Program-made: the position numbers and the translations under genes | Assembly: GCA_030146295.1 (NCBI GenBank) | Contig: JASLCD010000171.1 | Span: 1 to 22,063, forward strand | DNA length: 22,063 nucleotides | Source: Chryseobacterium sp. | GTDB taxonomy: Bacteria; Bacteroidota; Bacteroidia; Flavobacteriales; Weeksellaceae | Reading direction: 5' to 3' | The notes under the pieces: model-generated | The model's database searches: none | The model's input: only the letters and a program-made list of their open reading frames with translations | What the model was told of the DNA's origin: nothing | In this document: in pieces, positions 5,379-12,559 of the stretch | Layout: every line of letters begins with the position of its first letter | How positions within the stretch are numbered: the stretch's first letter is position 1

Positions 5379-6782
5379 TTAATCTGTTGCTACCTTCTTT
5401 ACTTTCATCATCAGTACGGAAAAAGATGCCAGCAGAAAGAGGACTCCTGCCGTCATAATGGCTGCAGAAGGGGTATTTCCCAGTATATGTTTATAAAAAG
5501 CTCCAAAAGTCAGGGTTTGTATCAGCATGGGAATCACAATCATCATATTGATCACTCCCATATAAACACCTCTTTTGCTCGCAGGAATTGAAGGTGATAC
5601 CATGGAATAAGGAAGTCCCATCATTGCAGCCCACCCGATTCCAAAGAGGGCCATTGGTAAGAGTATTATATATTCATCTGTGATAAACGGCAGTGACAGC
5701 AAAGATATTCCTGTGATCACCAGACAAAATGCATAAACACTTTTGGCTGAATATTTCAATGCAAAAGGAATCAGAAGAAGAGCTGATAGCAGGGTAATAA
5801 AATTATAAAACCCATTCATCAGGCCTGTCTGCCCGACAGCTTTTTCTACCATAGCCAGTATATTTTTTGCCCACAGCAGATCATGTTGAGATACTGCAGG
5901 TCCGTTTTTTGAGAGCCCTATAAGCAAGTTTGCTTTTTCTTCATCTGCTTCCGAAACATGATAGAGAGTCCGTTTGATCATCGGAGTTACAAACTGCCAG
6001 TAACAGAAAAGCGCATACCATTGGAACAAGTAGACCAGTGCCAGCTGCCAAAGTATTTTGGGCATATCAGCAATGGCTTTAAAAATATCGATGAATGGTG
6101 TGAATAGCGTATCGTTTTCTTTTTCAGCTTTAAGCTGGATCAGTTCTTCATCGGTTGGGGGAATCTCCGGTGTTTTGTAAACAGACCACAATACGGAAGC
6201 AATAGAACAGAAAGAACCGAGAAAAAATGAGTAATACACCCATGCAGGAATTCCCCCTGCTGCTGTGTCTCCTCCGAAATATTTCTGAAAAATAAAAAGG
6301 GAAATATTCGCCAGAGTAATTCCACCTCCTACAAAGAGGCTCTGCATCTGAAAGCCAAAAGTCTGCTGTTCTTCCGGGAGCTTATCTCCAATGAAAGCTC
6401 TGTAAGGTTCCATAGCTGTATTATTGGCGGCATCCAAAATCCAGAGAAGTCCGACTGCCATCCAGATCGAAGAGCTGAAAGGAAAAACAAATAATGCAAG
6501 ACTGCACAATACAGCTCCCATCAGGAAAAAGGGTTTCCGGCGGCCCCATTTTACGCTCCATGTCTTATCGCTGATTGCGCCTATCAGTGGCTGAATAAGC
6601 AATCCCGTAACAGGACCAGCGAGATTGAGAATGGGCAGCTGATCTGCGTGAGCTCCTAAAAAAGAATACAGCGGATTCACCGCAGTCTGCTGCAGCCCAA
6701 AGCTATACTGAATGCCGAAAAACCCAACATTCATATTCCAGATCTGCCAAAAACTCAGTTTGGGTATTATTTTCTTATTCAT
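5379..6782 (-). CDS. SLC45-type MFS sugar permease (probable disaccharide importer)
   Basis: A 467-residue inner-membrane protein with about 12 membrane segments. Residues 71-86 read SDKTWSVKWGRRKPFF, the loop 2-3 signature of the SLC45/GPH-like sugar porters. The N-terminal pattern FWQIWNMNVGFFGIQYSFGLQ is typical of bacterial maltose/sucrose-type members, as is the segment near 120 with DAANNTAMEPYRAF. Such porters bring alpha-glucosides across the inner membrane, usually with protons. It is the last gene of the locus; its ATG overlaps the kinase stop codon as ATGA (6779-6782), showing translational coupling. In context it would carry the sugar from the periplasm to the GH100-like hydrolase. 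Sucrose is my first guess for the substrate; maltose, trehalose or a similar sugar is possible. Confidence 0.82.
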   Translation of the reverse strand: MNKKIIPKLSFWQIWNMNVGFFGIQYSFGLQQTAVNPLYSFLGAHADQLPILNLAGPVTGLLIQPLIGAISDKTWSVKWGRRKPFFLMGAVLCSLALFVFPFSSSIWMAVGLLWILDAANNTAMEPYRAFIGDKLPEEQQTFGFQMQSLFVGGGITLANISLFIFQKYFGGDTAAGGIPAWVYYSFFLGSFCSIASVLWSVYKTPEIPPTDEELIQLKAEKENDTLFTPFIDIFKAIADMPKILWQLALVYLFQWYALFCYWQFVTPMIKRTLYHVSEADEEKANLLIGLSKNGPAVSQHDLLWAKNILAMVEKAVGQTGLMNGFYNFITLLSALLLIPFALKYSAKSVYAFCLVITGISLLSLPFITDEYIILLPMALFGIGWAAMMGLPYSMVSPSIPASKRGVYMGVINMMIVIPMLIQTLTFGAFYKHILGNTPSAAIMTAGVLFLLASFSVLMMKVKKVATD

Positions 6783-7423
6783 AGCTTAGATTTTATAATG
6801 CAATACTCCTTATCAAGCAAAAGATCAGCTTTTTCCTTGAACCGGCGGATGATAGTATGTTCAATTTCCAATACTTTTTCAATAAAATCACTCTGTTCAT
6901 CACGGTTTCTTTTCATCCGATTTTCATAGGTATCTTTATAAGTACGATCTATGAAGATGTTTAAGTCAAAGTCATCAATATCCAGTACGTAAGTTCCTTC
7001 CACAATAATCACCTGAATGTCTTCTACTTCCAGAGTTTCCTCTGTTATGGAATTTTCAGCATAATACACCAAAGGCTTTGTGATAAAAGGCTCCTGTCTT
7101 TTAAACTTCTGCAGGTTATCCTTAATCTTATCCAGATGTACTTCATCAACTCCGACATTATCAAGATTCTTTTGCCGGTTCTCATGGTTGCTTTTGGGAG
7201 GAAGCTTAAAATAATCATCCATTTGTATCACCAGGCTTTTTATTCCGTTTTTCTCTAAAATTTTGCTTAAAGCAAAGGCTGTGACTGATTTTCCGCTGCC
7301 ACTTTCCCCACCAATTCCAATAGCCCATTTTTGCCGCTGCTGATATCTTTCCCCGATCATGTGGTAAATATTTTCAGCCGTCTCCAAATGTTTCTGCTCT
7401 AAATGTATGACATCTCCAATCAT
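6779..7423 (-). CDS. Uridine kinase-like P-loop kinase in a sugar locus
   Basis: A 214-residue cytoplasmic protein of the uridine kinase/phosphoribulokinase-like P-loop group. The Walker A motif is GESGSGKS at residues 39-46. It is followed by LVIQMDDYFKLPP, the uridine-kinase-type substrate segment, a VIIVEGTYVL strand, and FIDRTYKDTYENRMKRNRDE, which fits the arginine-rich lid. Because it sits between a glycoside hydrolase and a sugar permease and is coupled to the latter, it more likely phosphorylates a sugar released inside the cell than uridine; this is inference. A true uridine kinase would be expected to act in nucleotide salvage and to lie elsewhere. The active-site motifs look intact. 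Length is normal for the group. Confidence 0.72.
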   Translation of the reverse strand: MIGDVIHLEQKHLETAENIYHMIGERYQQRQKWAIGIGGESGSGKSVTAFALSKILEKNGIKSLVIQMDDYFKLPPKSNHENRQKNLDNVGVDEVHLDKIKDNLQKFKRQEPFITKPLVYYAENSITEETLEVEDIQVIIVEGTYVLDIDDFDLNIFIDRTYKDTYENRMKRNRDEQSDFIEKVLEIEHTIIRRFKEKADLLLDKEYCIIKSKL

Positions 7424-7481
7424 CTTTTAATCCGTTTTAAAAATATATAAATTGTATGGTACGCTAATCCTGATCTTTATA

Positions 7482-8603
7482 TCAGGCTTTCATCATAAGG
7501 TAACCGCAAGCTGAAAAACAAAGAAATTCAGTTCCTGCGGGGATCAGCTGATCTGTGGAATAGTATTCTCTGAAATCTGCCCCTTTCCCGGTGAGAAGTT
7601 TTTCGTATTCGGCTAGAATTTTCAGAGGTATTTCATCATATTTTCTCTTTTTCAATCCCAGACAAAGCCAACCAAGGTATATGGGCCACGATCCTCCGTT
7701 ATGAAAATGATAAGGCTGATTTTTAAACTGATAGCTGTAGTTGTTTTCAAGCAGGTTCCAGTCCTGATCTTTTGGAAATATAATGGGATAAAATACTGGC
7801 AGCATCCAATGCCCGAACTCAACGTTTAACTTTTCTAAAAAATGAGTAAAAGCATCCAGATCCAAATCAAAGCCTAAAAAAACAGCCAGGGCATTTCCAG
7901 CAAGATCAAATCTTTCATCATATCCATTTGCGTTCAGCGATGCCCAGAAATAAGGTTTTTCATTTGCTTTCCGATAAGCCGTTTCATGATACCGGTCTGT
8001 GGTACAACTGCTCTTTCTAAAATTATTTTCTATCAGTTTTTTTGTTGTCTCAGCAAGAGATTGCAGGGCTGTACCTTCATATACCTGTGCAGCACTCTTG
8101 TATGCCCAGTAACGGAGTACATTATCATATAAAACATAACCTGAAGTGACATATTCATCTGCCCAGTTCCCCCCCAGCGGGCTGTACAGTAATCCTCTCT
8201 GATTGAACTCCCAGGTTTTCAGGCAGGAAAATGCCTTATCTATTTTTTCTTTTAAAGCTTTTTTCACCTCTTCGTCCCTGGTGTAGATGATATATTCGCA
8301 AGCTCCGATGATCCACCAAACCGTTGCATCTGTTCTGCCTACCAGTGTTCCGTAACTTACTTTTTCACCATCAACATTGGAAGGGATCTGGCCATTTTCA
8401 GCCTGATGTCTGGCAAGCGTTTTTACTGATTTCCCGAGGCCGTCTACAATTGTTTGATTTTTGATTAAAATCCCTGTAATTCCTGTCATCATAGAGTCTC
8501 TGGACCATACCCGGGCATAGTTATCTTTTTTTATACAGGAAGCGAGAATGCCCTGTTCTGAAACAGACTGTTCTATAACCTGTAAAGCTTTTTGTATAAA
8601 CAT
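7482..8603 (-). CDS. GH100-like glycoside hydrolase (neutral-invertase-like)
   Basis: A 373-residue protein with no signal peptide, so cytoplasmic. The fold looks like an (alpha/alpha)6 barrel. Motifs shared with GH100 alkaline/neutral invertases are, in order, the N-terminal VWSRDSMMTG (about 32-41), GRTDATVWWII (89-99, with Asp92 in the place of the catalytic acid of GH100), HNGGSWP (301-307), FREYY (344-348, Glu346 a candidate base) and a final FSACGYLMM. GH100 enzymes split sucrose into glucose and fructose. Automated annotation might instead call it a glycogen debranching or amylo-alpha-1,6-glucosidase protein. It lies between receptor and kinase in a sugar-uptake operon with gaps of about 60 nt, which suits an intracellular disaccharide hydrolase. 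A run of seven G on the coding strand (8169-8175) lies inside the gene. Confidence 0.7.
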   Translation of the reverse strand: MFIQKALQVIEQSVSEQGILASCIKKDNYARVWSRDSMMTGITGILIKNQTIVDGLGKSVKTLARHQAENGQIPSNVDGEKVSYGTLVGRTDATVWWIIGACEYIIYTRDEEVKKALKEKIDKAFSCLKTWEFNQRGLLYSPLGGNWADEYVTSGYVLYDNVLRYWAYKSAAQVYEGTALQSLAETTKKLIENNFRKSSCTTDRYHETAYRKANEKPYFWASLNANGYDERFDLAGNALAVFLGFDLDLDAFTHFLEKLNVEFGHWMLPVFYPIIFPKDQDWNLLENNYSYQFKNQPYHFHNGGSWPIYLGWLCLGLKKRKYDEIPLKILAEYEKLLTGKGADFREYYSTDQLIPAGTEFLCFSACGYLMMKA

Positions 8604-8663
8604 ATTCTTGAATAAGTTGTTTTAATAATCGTAATGATTTTCAATAAGATATCTGTTATAAAA

Positions 8664-11081
8664 TTAGAAATCAAACTTCACACTTGCTCCTATTGTTCTT
8701 CCCGGCAGTGTTCTCGCTCTGATAATTCCATTGGTTCCCTGTAATGATCCTTCTTCCGCTTCGGTGATAGCAAGTGCATTAAACACATTATTAGCATTCA
8801 CATTGAGTGTCAGATTACGTAATAATCTATATGAAATGTAGGGATTTATAATTATATAGCCTGGCATAATCAACTTATTGCTATCCTGGGTAAATGCTTT
8901 TGTAGATCCTACAGCAAAGAAACCAAAGCTCAGCTTTTCTATATTGACATTAGGATTGAATGAATACATCAGCTTTGGAGTTCTTCTTGGCATATTACCA
9001 ATTATCATGGGATCTATTGCATTTTTAATTTCGGCATGGGTATAGGTAAGACCTGCTTTGATATCGAAGTTCTTATTGATCTTATAGAATCCATCAAACT
9101 CAATTCCCCAGGACTGGTATTTATTTTCTGTTCTCAACTGTGTGGTTGCTTCATAATTGGCCTCGATCGTTTTGGCATAAAAGAACGTCGTATTCAGAAA
9201 ATAATTGGCTCCTCTTACTTTATAGCCTGCTTCAATCTGATTGAGTTTATTTACTTTTACAGCGTCTAAAGCTGGATCATCATTATTGGTGTAATTGTAT
9301 CCGGCAAAAAGAATTCTGTCGGCAGAGGCACTTCCTCCCTGGCTTATTCTTGCAAAAACTGCATGATGTGAACTGAGGGCATAATTGGCTCCGAATGAGT
9401 ATCCGAAAATACCATATCTATAATCAACGGGAACGGTTCCGTCTACAACCGCCACAGAAAGTTCGGGAGTTTCAATAATTCCGTTTTGATTCATATCTAT
9501 GACGTGGGTTGTATTTTTTGTTCCGGAAAAGCTTCCCGATACATTTCCAAAATCATATCGCGCTCCAAAATCCAGGGTTAAGTTTGCTGTAGGATTGATT
9601 TCCACCTGAGCATGGGGAGCAATCACGGAATACTTGGTGTCGTAATTTCTATTCACACCTCCCCAATCCGGAACTCCATAATGAAGGAGCCCATTGTCTG
9701 TAATCTTAGTTCCTGTATTGCTGATAATATCTACCAACCTTGCATTATTATCGGAAACTTCCATCAGATAAGTATTCCAGTTCCAGGATAAGTTGATATT
9801 CTGGGTACTGTTATACACCCCTGCATTGAGTTTTACTTTATTCCATTTTTTACTGATGTTCACAGCGCTGAAAAAGTTGTTCAGATTATTCACTTTGGTA
9901 TTGAATAACACTGTTTTCATATACTTTTTATCGCTGTCTACAGCAGTATTTGTTCCTGCGTACACCGCACTTCCGTATCCGGTAACCGATTCCAGAATTT
10001 CGGATTTGCTTCCAACAGCCGCCGGAAAAGGAGCTAAAAACTGTCCGTCATTTGCGGCATATCTTGCCTTTGCGTCCAGCTTCCACCCGGCACCCAGATC
10101 ATAATTAAATTCCAGCCCTACAGTTTTGGATACGGAATGCATTCCATCACGGATATCGCTTTTCAGGATCTGTCCATTCCCACCAAAAGTAATATCATTT
10201 TTAAAATTGGCAGACTGAAGAGCTCCTGTTAAAATATTATAACTGTTCAGAGAGCTATAATCAGGATTGGAATCTGACCCTGAAACCGCGAGAGGCATCG
10301 GCATATAAGCTGCGGTGCGGTCATCCAGATATTTTCCGTAGATTCTGATGCTTCCTTTCTCGAACTTCTTTAATAAAGATAAACGAAACTGTCCTCCGTT
10401 ATTAGAGGTATATCCTGTTTTTCTGGGGCCGTCCCCTCCTCTGTAAAAGCCTCCTACTCCAATATAAAAGTCTTTTCCCAAAGGAGTTCCATAGTCGATA
10501 TCTGTTCTGAAGTTACTGTAATTCAAACCTACCTGCTGGGTAATACTTCCTCCTTTTTTTTCACCTGTTTTCGTAATGAAATTGATAATCCCTGCCGGAG
10601 AGTTTGATGCAAAAACAGATGCGGATCCTCCTCTCAGGGCTTCAACTCTGGATACAAAAGAATCAAATCTTGTAAACTGATCCTGCGTTCCAAAGGCTAT
10701 ATCTCCAAACTGCATTACCGGAAGGCCATCTTCCTGAATCAGAAGATATCTTGATCCTCCTGCAGAAACAGGAACTCCTCTTACTGTAATATTCGAGTTT
10801 CCTTCACCTCCTGAAGATTCACTGCGAATTCCCGGAATTGTTCTGAAAATTTCAGCTGTAGTTCGCGGTGCTGCATTGATGATATCAGCCTGTTTCAGAG
10901 TTGAAATTGAAGTACTTGTCTTAATGGAAGATTTAGGGTTGGAATTACCTGTAATAACCACTTCATCGATTACCTTATTTCCGGCTGATAGGGTATCATG
11001 AACCGTATCCTGAGAGAACATAAAAGCGGCTATATTAATGGTCCCTAAAATCAGCAATTTCTTTATCAACTGTGCTTCCAT
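8664..11081 (-). CDS. TonB-dependent outer-membrane receptor, probably for a sugar
   Basis: An 805-residue protein with a signal peptide ending about residue 23 (AAFMFSQ). A TonB box is near 38-46 (IDEVVITGN). The plug domain covers about 50-175, with TTAEIFRTIPGI, ITVRGVP, and VEALRGGSASVFASNSPAGIIN. The remainder is a 22-strand-type barrel with alternating strands, ending in VKFDF with a terminal Phe as outer-membrane proteins do. It lacks the carboxypeptidase-like N-terminal domain of SusC proteins, and no SusD gene lies next to it, so it is a classical TonB receptor rather than a SusCD pair. It heads the sugar operon and would pass the disaccharide into the periplasm. Control by the divergent LacI-type regulator is indicated by operator-like palindromes about 90-115 bases upstream. 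Confidence 0.9.
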   Translation of the reverse strand: MEAQLIKKLLILGTINIAAFMFSQDTVHDTLSAGNKVIDEVVITGNSNPKSSIKTSTSISTLKQADIINAAPRTTAEIFRTIPGIRSESSGGEGNSNITVRGVPVSAGGSRYLLIQEDGLPVMQFGDIAFGTQDQFTRFDSFVSRVEALRGGSASVFASNSPAGIINFITKTGEKKGGSITQQVGLNYSNFRTDIDYGTPLGKDFYIGVGGFYRGGDGPRKTGYTSNNGGQFRLSLLKKFEKGSIRIYGKYLDDRTAAYMPMPLAVSGSDSNPDYSSLNSYNILTGALQSANFKNDITFGGNGQILKSDIRDGMHSVSKTVGLEFNYDLGAGWKLDAKARYAANDGQFLAPFPAAVGSKSEILESVTGYGSAVYAGTNTAVDSDKKYMKTVLFNTKVNNLNNFFSAVNISKKWNKVKLNAGVYNSTQNINLSWNWNTYLMEVSDNNARLVDIISNTGTKITDNGLLHYGVPDWGGVNRNYDTKYSVIAPHAQVEINPTANLTLDFGARYDFGNVSGSFSGTKNTTHVIDMNQNGIIETPELSVAVVDGTVPVDYRYGIFGYSFGANYALSSHHAVFARISQGGSASADRILFAGYNYTNNDDPALDAVKVNKLNQIEAGYKVRGANYFLNTTFFYAKTIEANYEATTQLRTENKYQSWGIEFDGFYKINKNFDIKAGLTYTHAEIKNAIDPMIIGNMPRRTPKLMYSFNPNVNIEKLSFGFFAVGSTKAFTQDSNKLIMPGYIIINPYISYRLLRNLTLNVNANNVFNALAITEAEEGSLQGTNGIIRARTLPGRTIGASVKFDF

Positions 11082-11107
11082 AGCATTTCTAAATTTTTGT
11101 TATGTCT

Positions 11108-11115
11108 CAAAAGTA
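11108..11115 (-). promoter_or_regulatory. Putative -7 element for the sugar operon
   Basis: On the minus strand TACTTTTG matches TAnnTTTG and ends 26 nt before the receptor ATG at 11081. A TTTG at 11131-11134 lies upstream, with a 15-nt spacer, a little short of the usual 17-23. The operator-like sites lie further upstream at 11154-11247. Confidence 0.45.
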
Positions 11116-11153
11116 TTTTTTTTAGGGTCTCAAAAAGGGATTTTGAACAGAGC

Positions 11154-11170
11154 ATTAACGCTATGTTAAT
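11154..11170. promoter_or_regulatory. Perfect inverted repeat ATTAAC-N5-GTTAAT
   Basis: ATTAAC (11154-11159) and GTTAAT (11165-11170) are perfect inverted arms separated by GCTAT. The site is two bases from the tandem LacI-type operator and upstream of the putative -7 and -33 elements for the receptor. It does not share the AACGGTT core, so it may bind a second regulator. The protein is unknown. Confidence 0.4.
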
Positions 11171-11171
11171 T

Positions 11172-11196
11172 TCAAACGGTTGCGCAAACGGTTGCG
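11172..11196. promoter_or_regulatory. Tandem LacI-family operator
   Basis: The 12-mer CAAACGGTTGCG occurs twice without a gap (11173-11184 and 11185-11196). The second copy lies in GCAAACGGTTGC (11184-11195), which fits the LacI/PurR/CcpA-type operator GCAAnCGnTTGC, a palindrome with a central CG. The first copy has T in place of the initial G. It lies between the divergent receptor operon and the LacI-type gene, so it is the expected binding site of that regulator. Confidence 0.75.
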
Positions 11197-11232
11197 GTTG
11201 ATAAGTTTTTCTTCAATTAACTTTTCTTTAAC

Positions 11233-11247
11233 AAATAACGGTTATTT
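11233..11247. promoter_or_regulatory. Third operator-like palindrome AAATAAC-G-GTTATTT
   Basis: Perfect 7-bp arms AAATAAC and GTTATTT flank a single G, giving an AACGGTT core identical to that of the two upstream operators, with AT-rich instead of GC-rich flanks. It lies 75 nt before the regulator start codon, so it could serve autoregulation. Confidence 0.45.
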
Positions 11248-11322
11248 ATTTAACAAATATTAACAAAATATTTTACTACAATTATTCTTATTTTCTCCCA
11301 ATAATTGACATGAACTCTTACA

Positions 11323-12294
11323 ATGAAAAGAACTACCATAAAAGATCTTGCGAAGATGCTCAACATTAGTACTTCAACAGTTTCCAGAGCATTAAAGGAT
11401 CATCCTGATATCAGCAGTTCTGTTAAGCTCAAAGTGAAAGAAGCTGCCGAAACATTTAATTATGTTCCGAATGATTTTGCCATCAGCTTCAGGAAAAACT
11501 CTTCTAAGGTAATTGGTCTCATTGTTCCGGAAATTTCCATGTTCTTTTTACCGTCGATCATTAATGGTATTTCATCCATCCTTAATAAAGAAGGATATCG
11601 CTTTTTTATCTTATCATCGAATGATTCCTATGAGACTGAAAAGGAACATATAGAAACCTGTATCAATTCCAGAGTGGATGGAATCCTGATTTCATTAACA
11701 AAAGAGACCAAAGATGGTGAACATTTGAAAAAACTGAAGGAAATGGAAATCCCGGTTATTATTTTCGATAAAACGGTTTCTCAGCAGAGTTTTCAATCGG
11801 TAATTTTTGATAATATAAAGACATCGGAGCAGTGTGCTGAAAAACTGATTGAACAGGGCTGTAAAAGTATACTGGCTATTTTTGGTGATGAAAATCTGGA
11901 AATCACACAAAGCAGGCTCAGGTCATTCCAAAACAAAATCAGCCAATCACCTTCTATCCGACTGGAAATTATATTCTGTAAATCTGCTGATATTGTAAAA
12001 CAGAAACTGGAGACTTTGTTAGATGATCATTCATTTGATGGCTTTTTTGCGATGAGTGACGAAACATTAATGGGCCTTCACAGCTCACTGATCAAAAGAA
12101 ATCTTAACAACACAAATAAAAAGGTCATTGCTATAAGCGAAGGAACTCTTCCGAAATATCTGGATGAAACATATGAATATCAGATCAACGACGGTTACAA
12201 AATGGGAATATTTGCTGCCACAAAGCTCATGGAAACCATCAAAAAAATACATACAGGTCACCCAACAGAATCCGATAACTGCTATTACCTATAA
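11323..12294 (+). CDS. LacI-family transcriptional regulator of the sugar operon
   Basis: A 323-residue DNA-binding protein. The N-terminal helix-turn-helix covers about 3-50 (TIKDLAKMLNISTSTVSRALKDH), with the hinge helix FNYVPNDFAISF near 48-60. The periplasmic-binding-protein-like sensor domain follows: VIGLIVPEISMFFLPSIINGI, then RVDGILISL, then a second lobe with FDGFFAMSDETLMG. It is divergent from the receptor-hydrolase-kinase-permease operon, and the gap holds LacI-type operators, so repression relieved by the sugar or a derivative is expected. The helix-turn-helix sequence TSTVSRAL is standard for the family and agrees with an operator having a central CG. Length (323) is usual. The gene stands alone; the next plus-strand gene starts 265 nt later. 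Confidence 0.9.
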   Translation: MKRTTIKDLAKMLNISTSTVSRALKDHPDISSSVKLKVKEAAETFNYVPNDFAISFRKNSSKVIGLIVPEISMFFLPSIINGISSILNKEGYRFFILSSNDSYETEKEHIETCINSRVDGILISLTKETKDGEHLKKLKEMEIPVIIFDKTVSQQSFQSVIFDNIKTSEQCAEKLIEQGCKSILAIFGDENLEITQSRLRSFQNKISQSPSIRLEIIFCKSADIVKQKLETLLDDHSFDGFFAMSDETLMGLHSSLIKRNLNNTNKKVIAISEGTLPKYLDETYEYQINDGYKMGIFAATKLMETIKKIHTGHPTESDNCYYL

Positions 12295-12386
12295 ATTTCT
12301 GTTTGCATTTCCATATCGAAGACTTTCATTGATATTTTATTAAAAAAAGAGAATTATCTTACTCAAAAATTTCTCACAAATAAAAA

Positions 12387-12404
12387 AGCCCCCATTGGGA
12401 GGCT
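12387..12404 (-). terminator. Hairpin terminator facing the minus strand
   Basis: The minus strand reads AGCCTCCCAATGGGGGCT, then TTTTTTATTTG. The stem pairs AGCC/GGCT and CCC/GGG with one bulged base and a short loop. The T-run is on the minus side only, while the annotated genes on both sides are on the plus strand. On the plus strand the stem is preceded by A-runs and not followed by T's, so it would be a poor terminator for the LacI-type gene. Confidence 0.6.
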
Positions 12405-12408
12405 AAAA

Positions 12409-12492
12409 CTATTGATGAATGAAAAACTTATCCCAAATGTATGAAATATTCACTCCTTCTTTTATGAGTACAATCATAACCTGTGGTTTCAT
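12409..12492 (-). CDS. Possible 27-residue small ORF ahead of a minus-strand terminator
   Basis: An ATG at 12492 opens MKPQVMIVLIKEGVNISYIW followed by DKFFIHQ and a TAG at 12409-12411. The stop is 4 nt from the minus-strand hairpin terminator at 12387-12404. I do not recognise the peptide. It could be a genuine small protein, part of a small RNA or chance. The main support is the orphan terminator directly after it. The segment MIVLIKEGVNISYIW is hydrophobic enough for a short membrane helix. Confidence 0.2.
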   Translation of the reverse strand: MKPQVMIVLIKEGVNISYIWDKFFIHQ

Positions 12493-12528
12493 TGGTAATA
12501 TTTATTTTATACGCATCTGATTAATTAG

Positions 12529-12536
12529 TATTTTTG
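12529..12536 (+). promoter_or_regulatory. Putative -7 element for the S41 peptidase gene
   Basis: TATTTTTG is an exact TAnnTTTG match ending 23 nt before the ATG at 12560. A -33 TTG at the standard spacing is not present. Confidence 0.4.
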
Positions 12537-12559
12537 GAAATAACATCTTTAATCTTATT

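Noticed and set aside
9793..10104. Plus-strand frame of about 100 codons inside the TonB receptor gene
   Set aside because: It is antisense to a receptor with intact barrel and plug motifs, and it has no domain or start context of its own.
8664..11081. SusC-type receptor of a classical polysaccharide-use locus
   Set aside because: It has no carboxypeptidase-like N-terminal domain, and no SusD gene lies within the operon.
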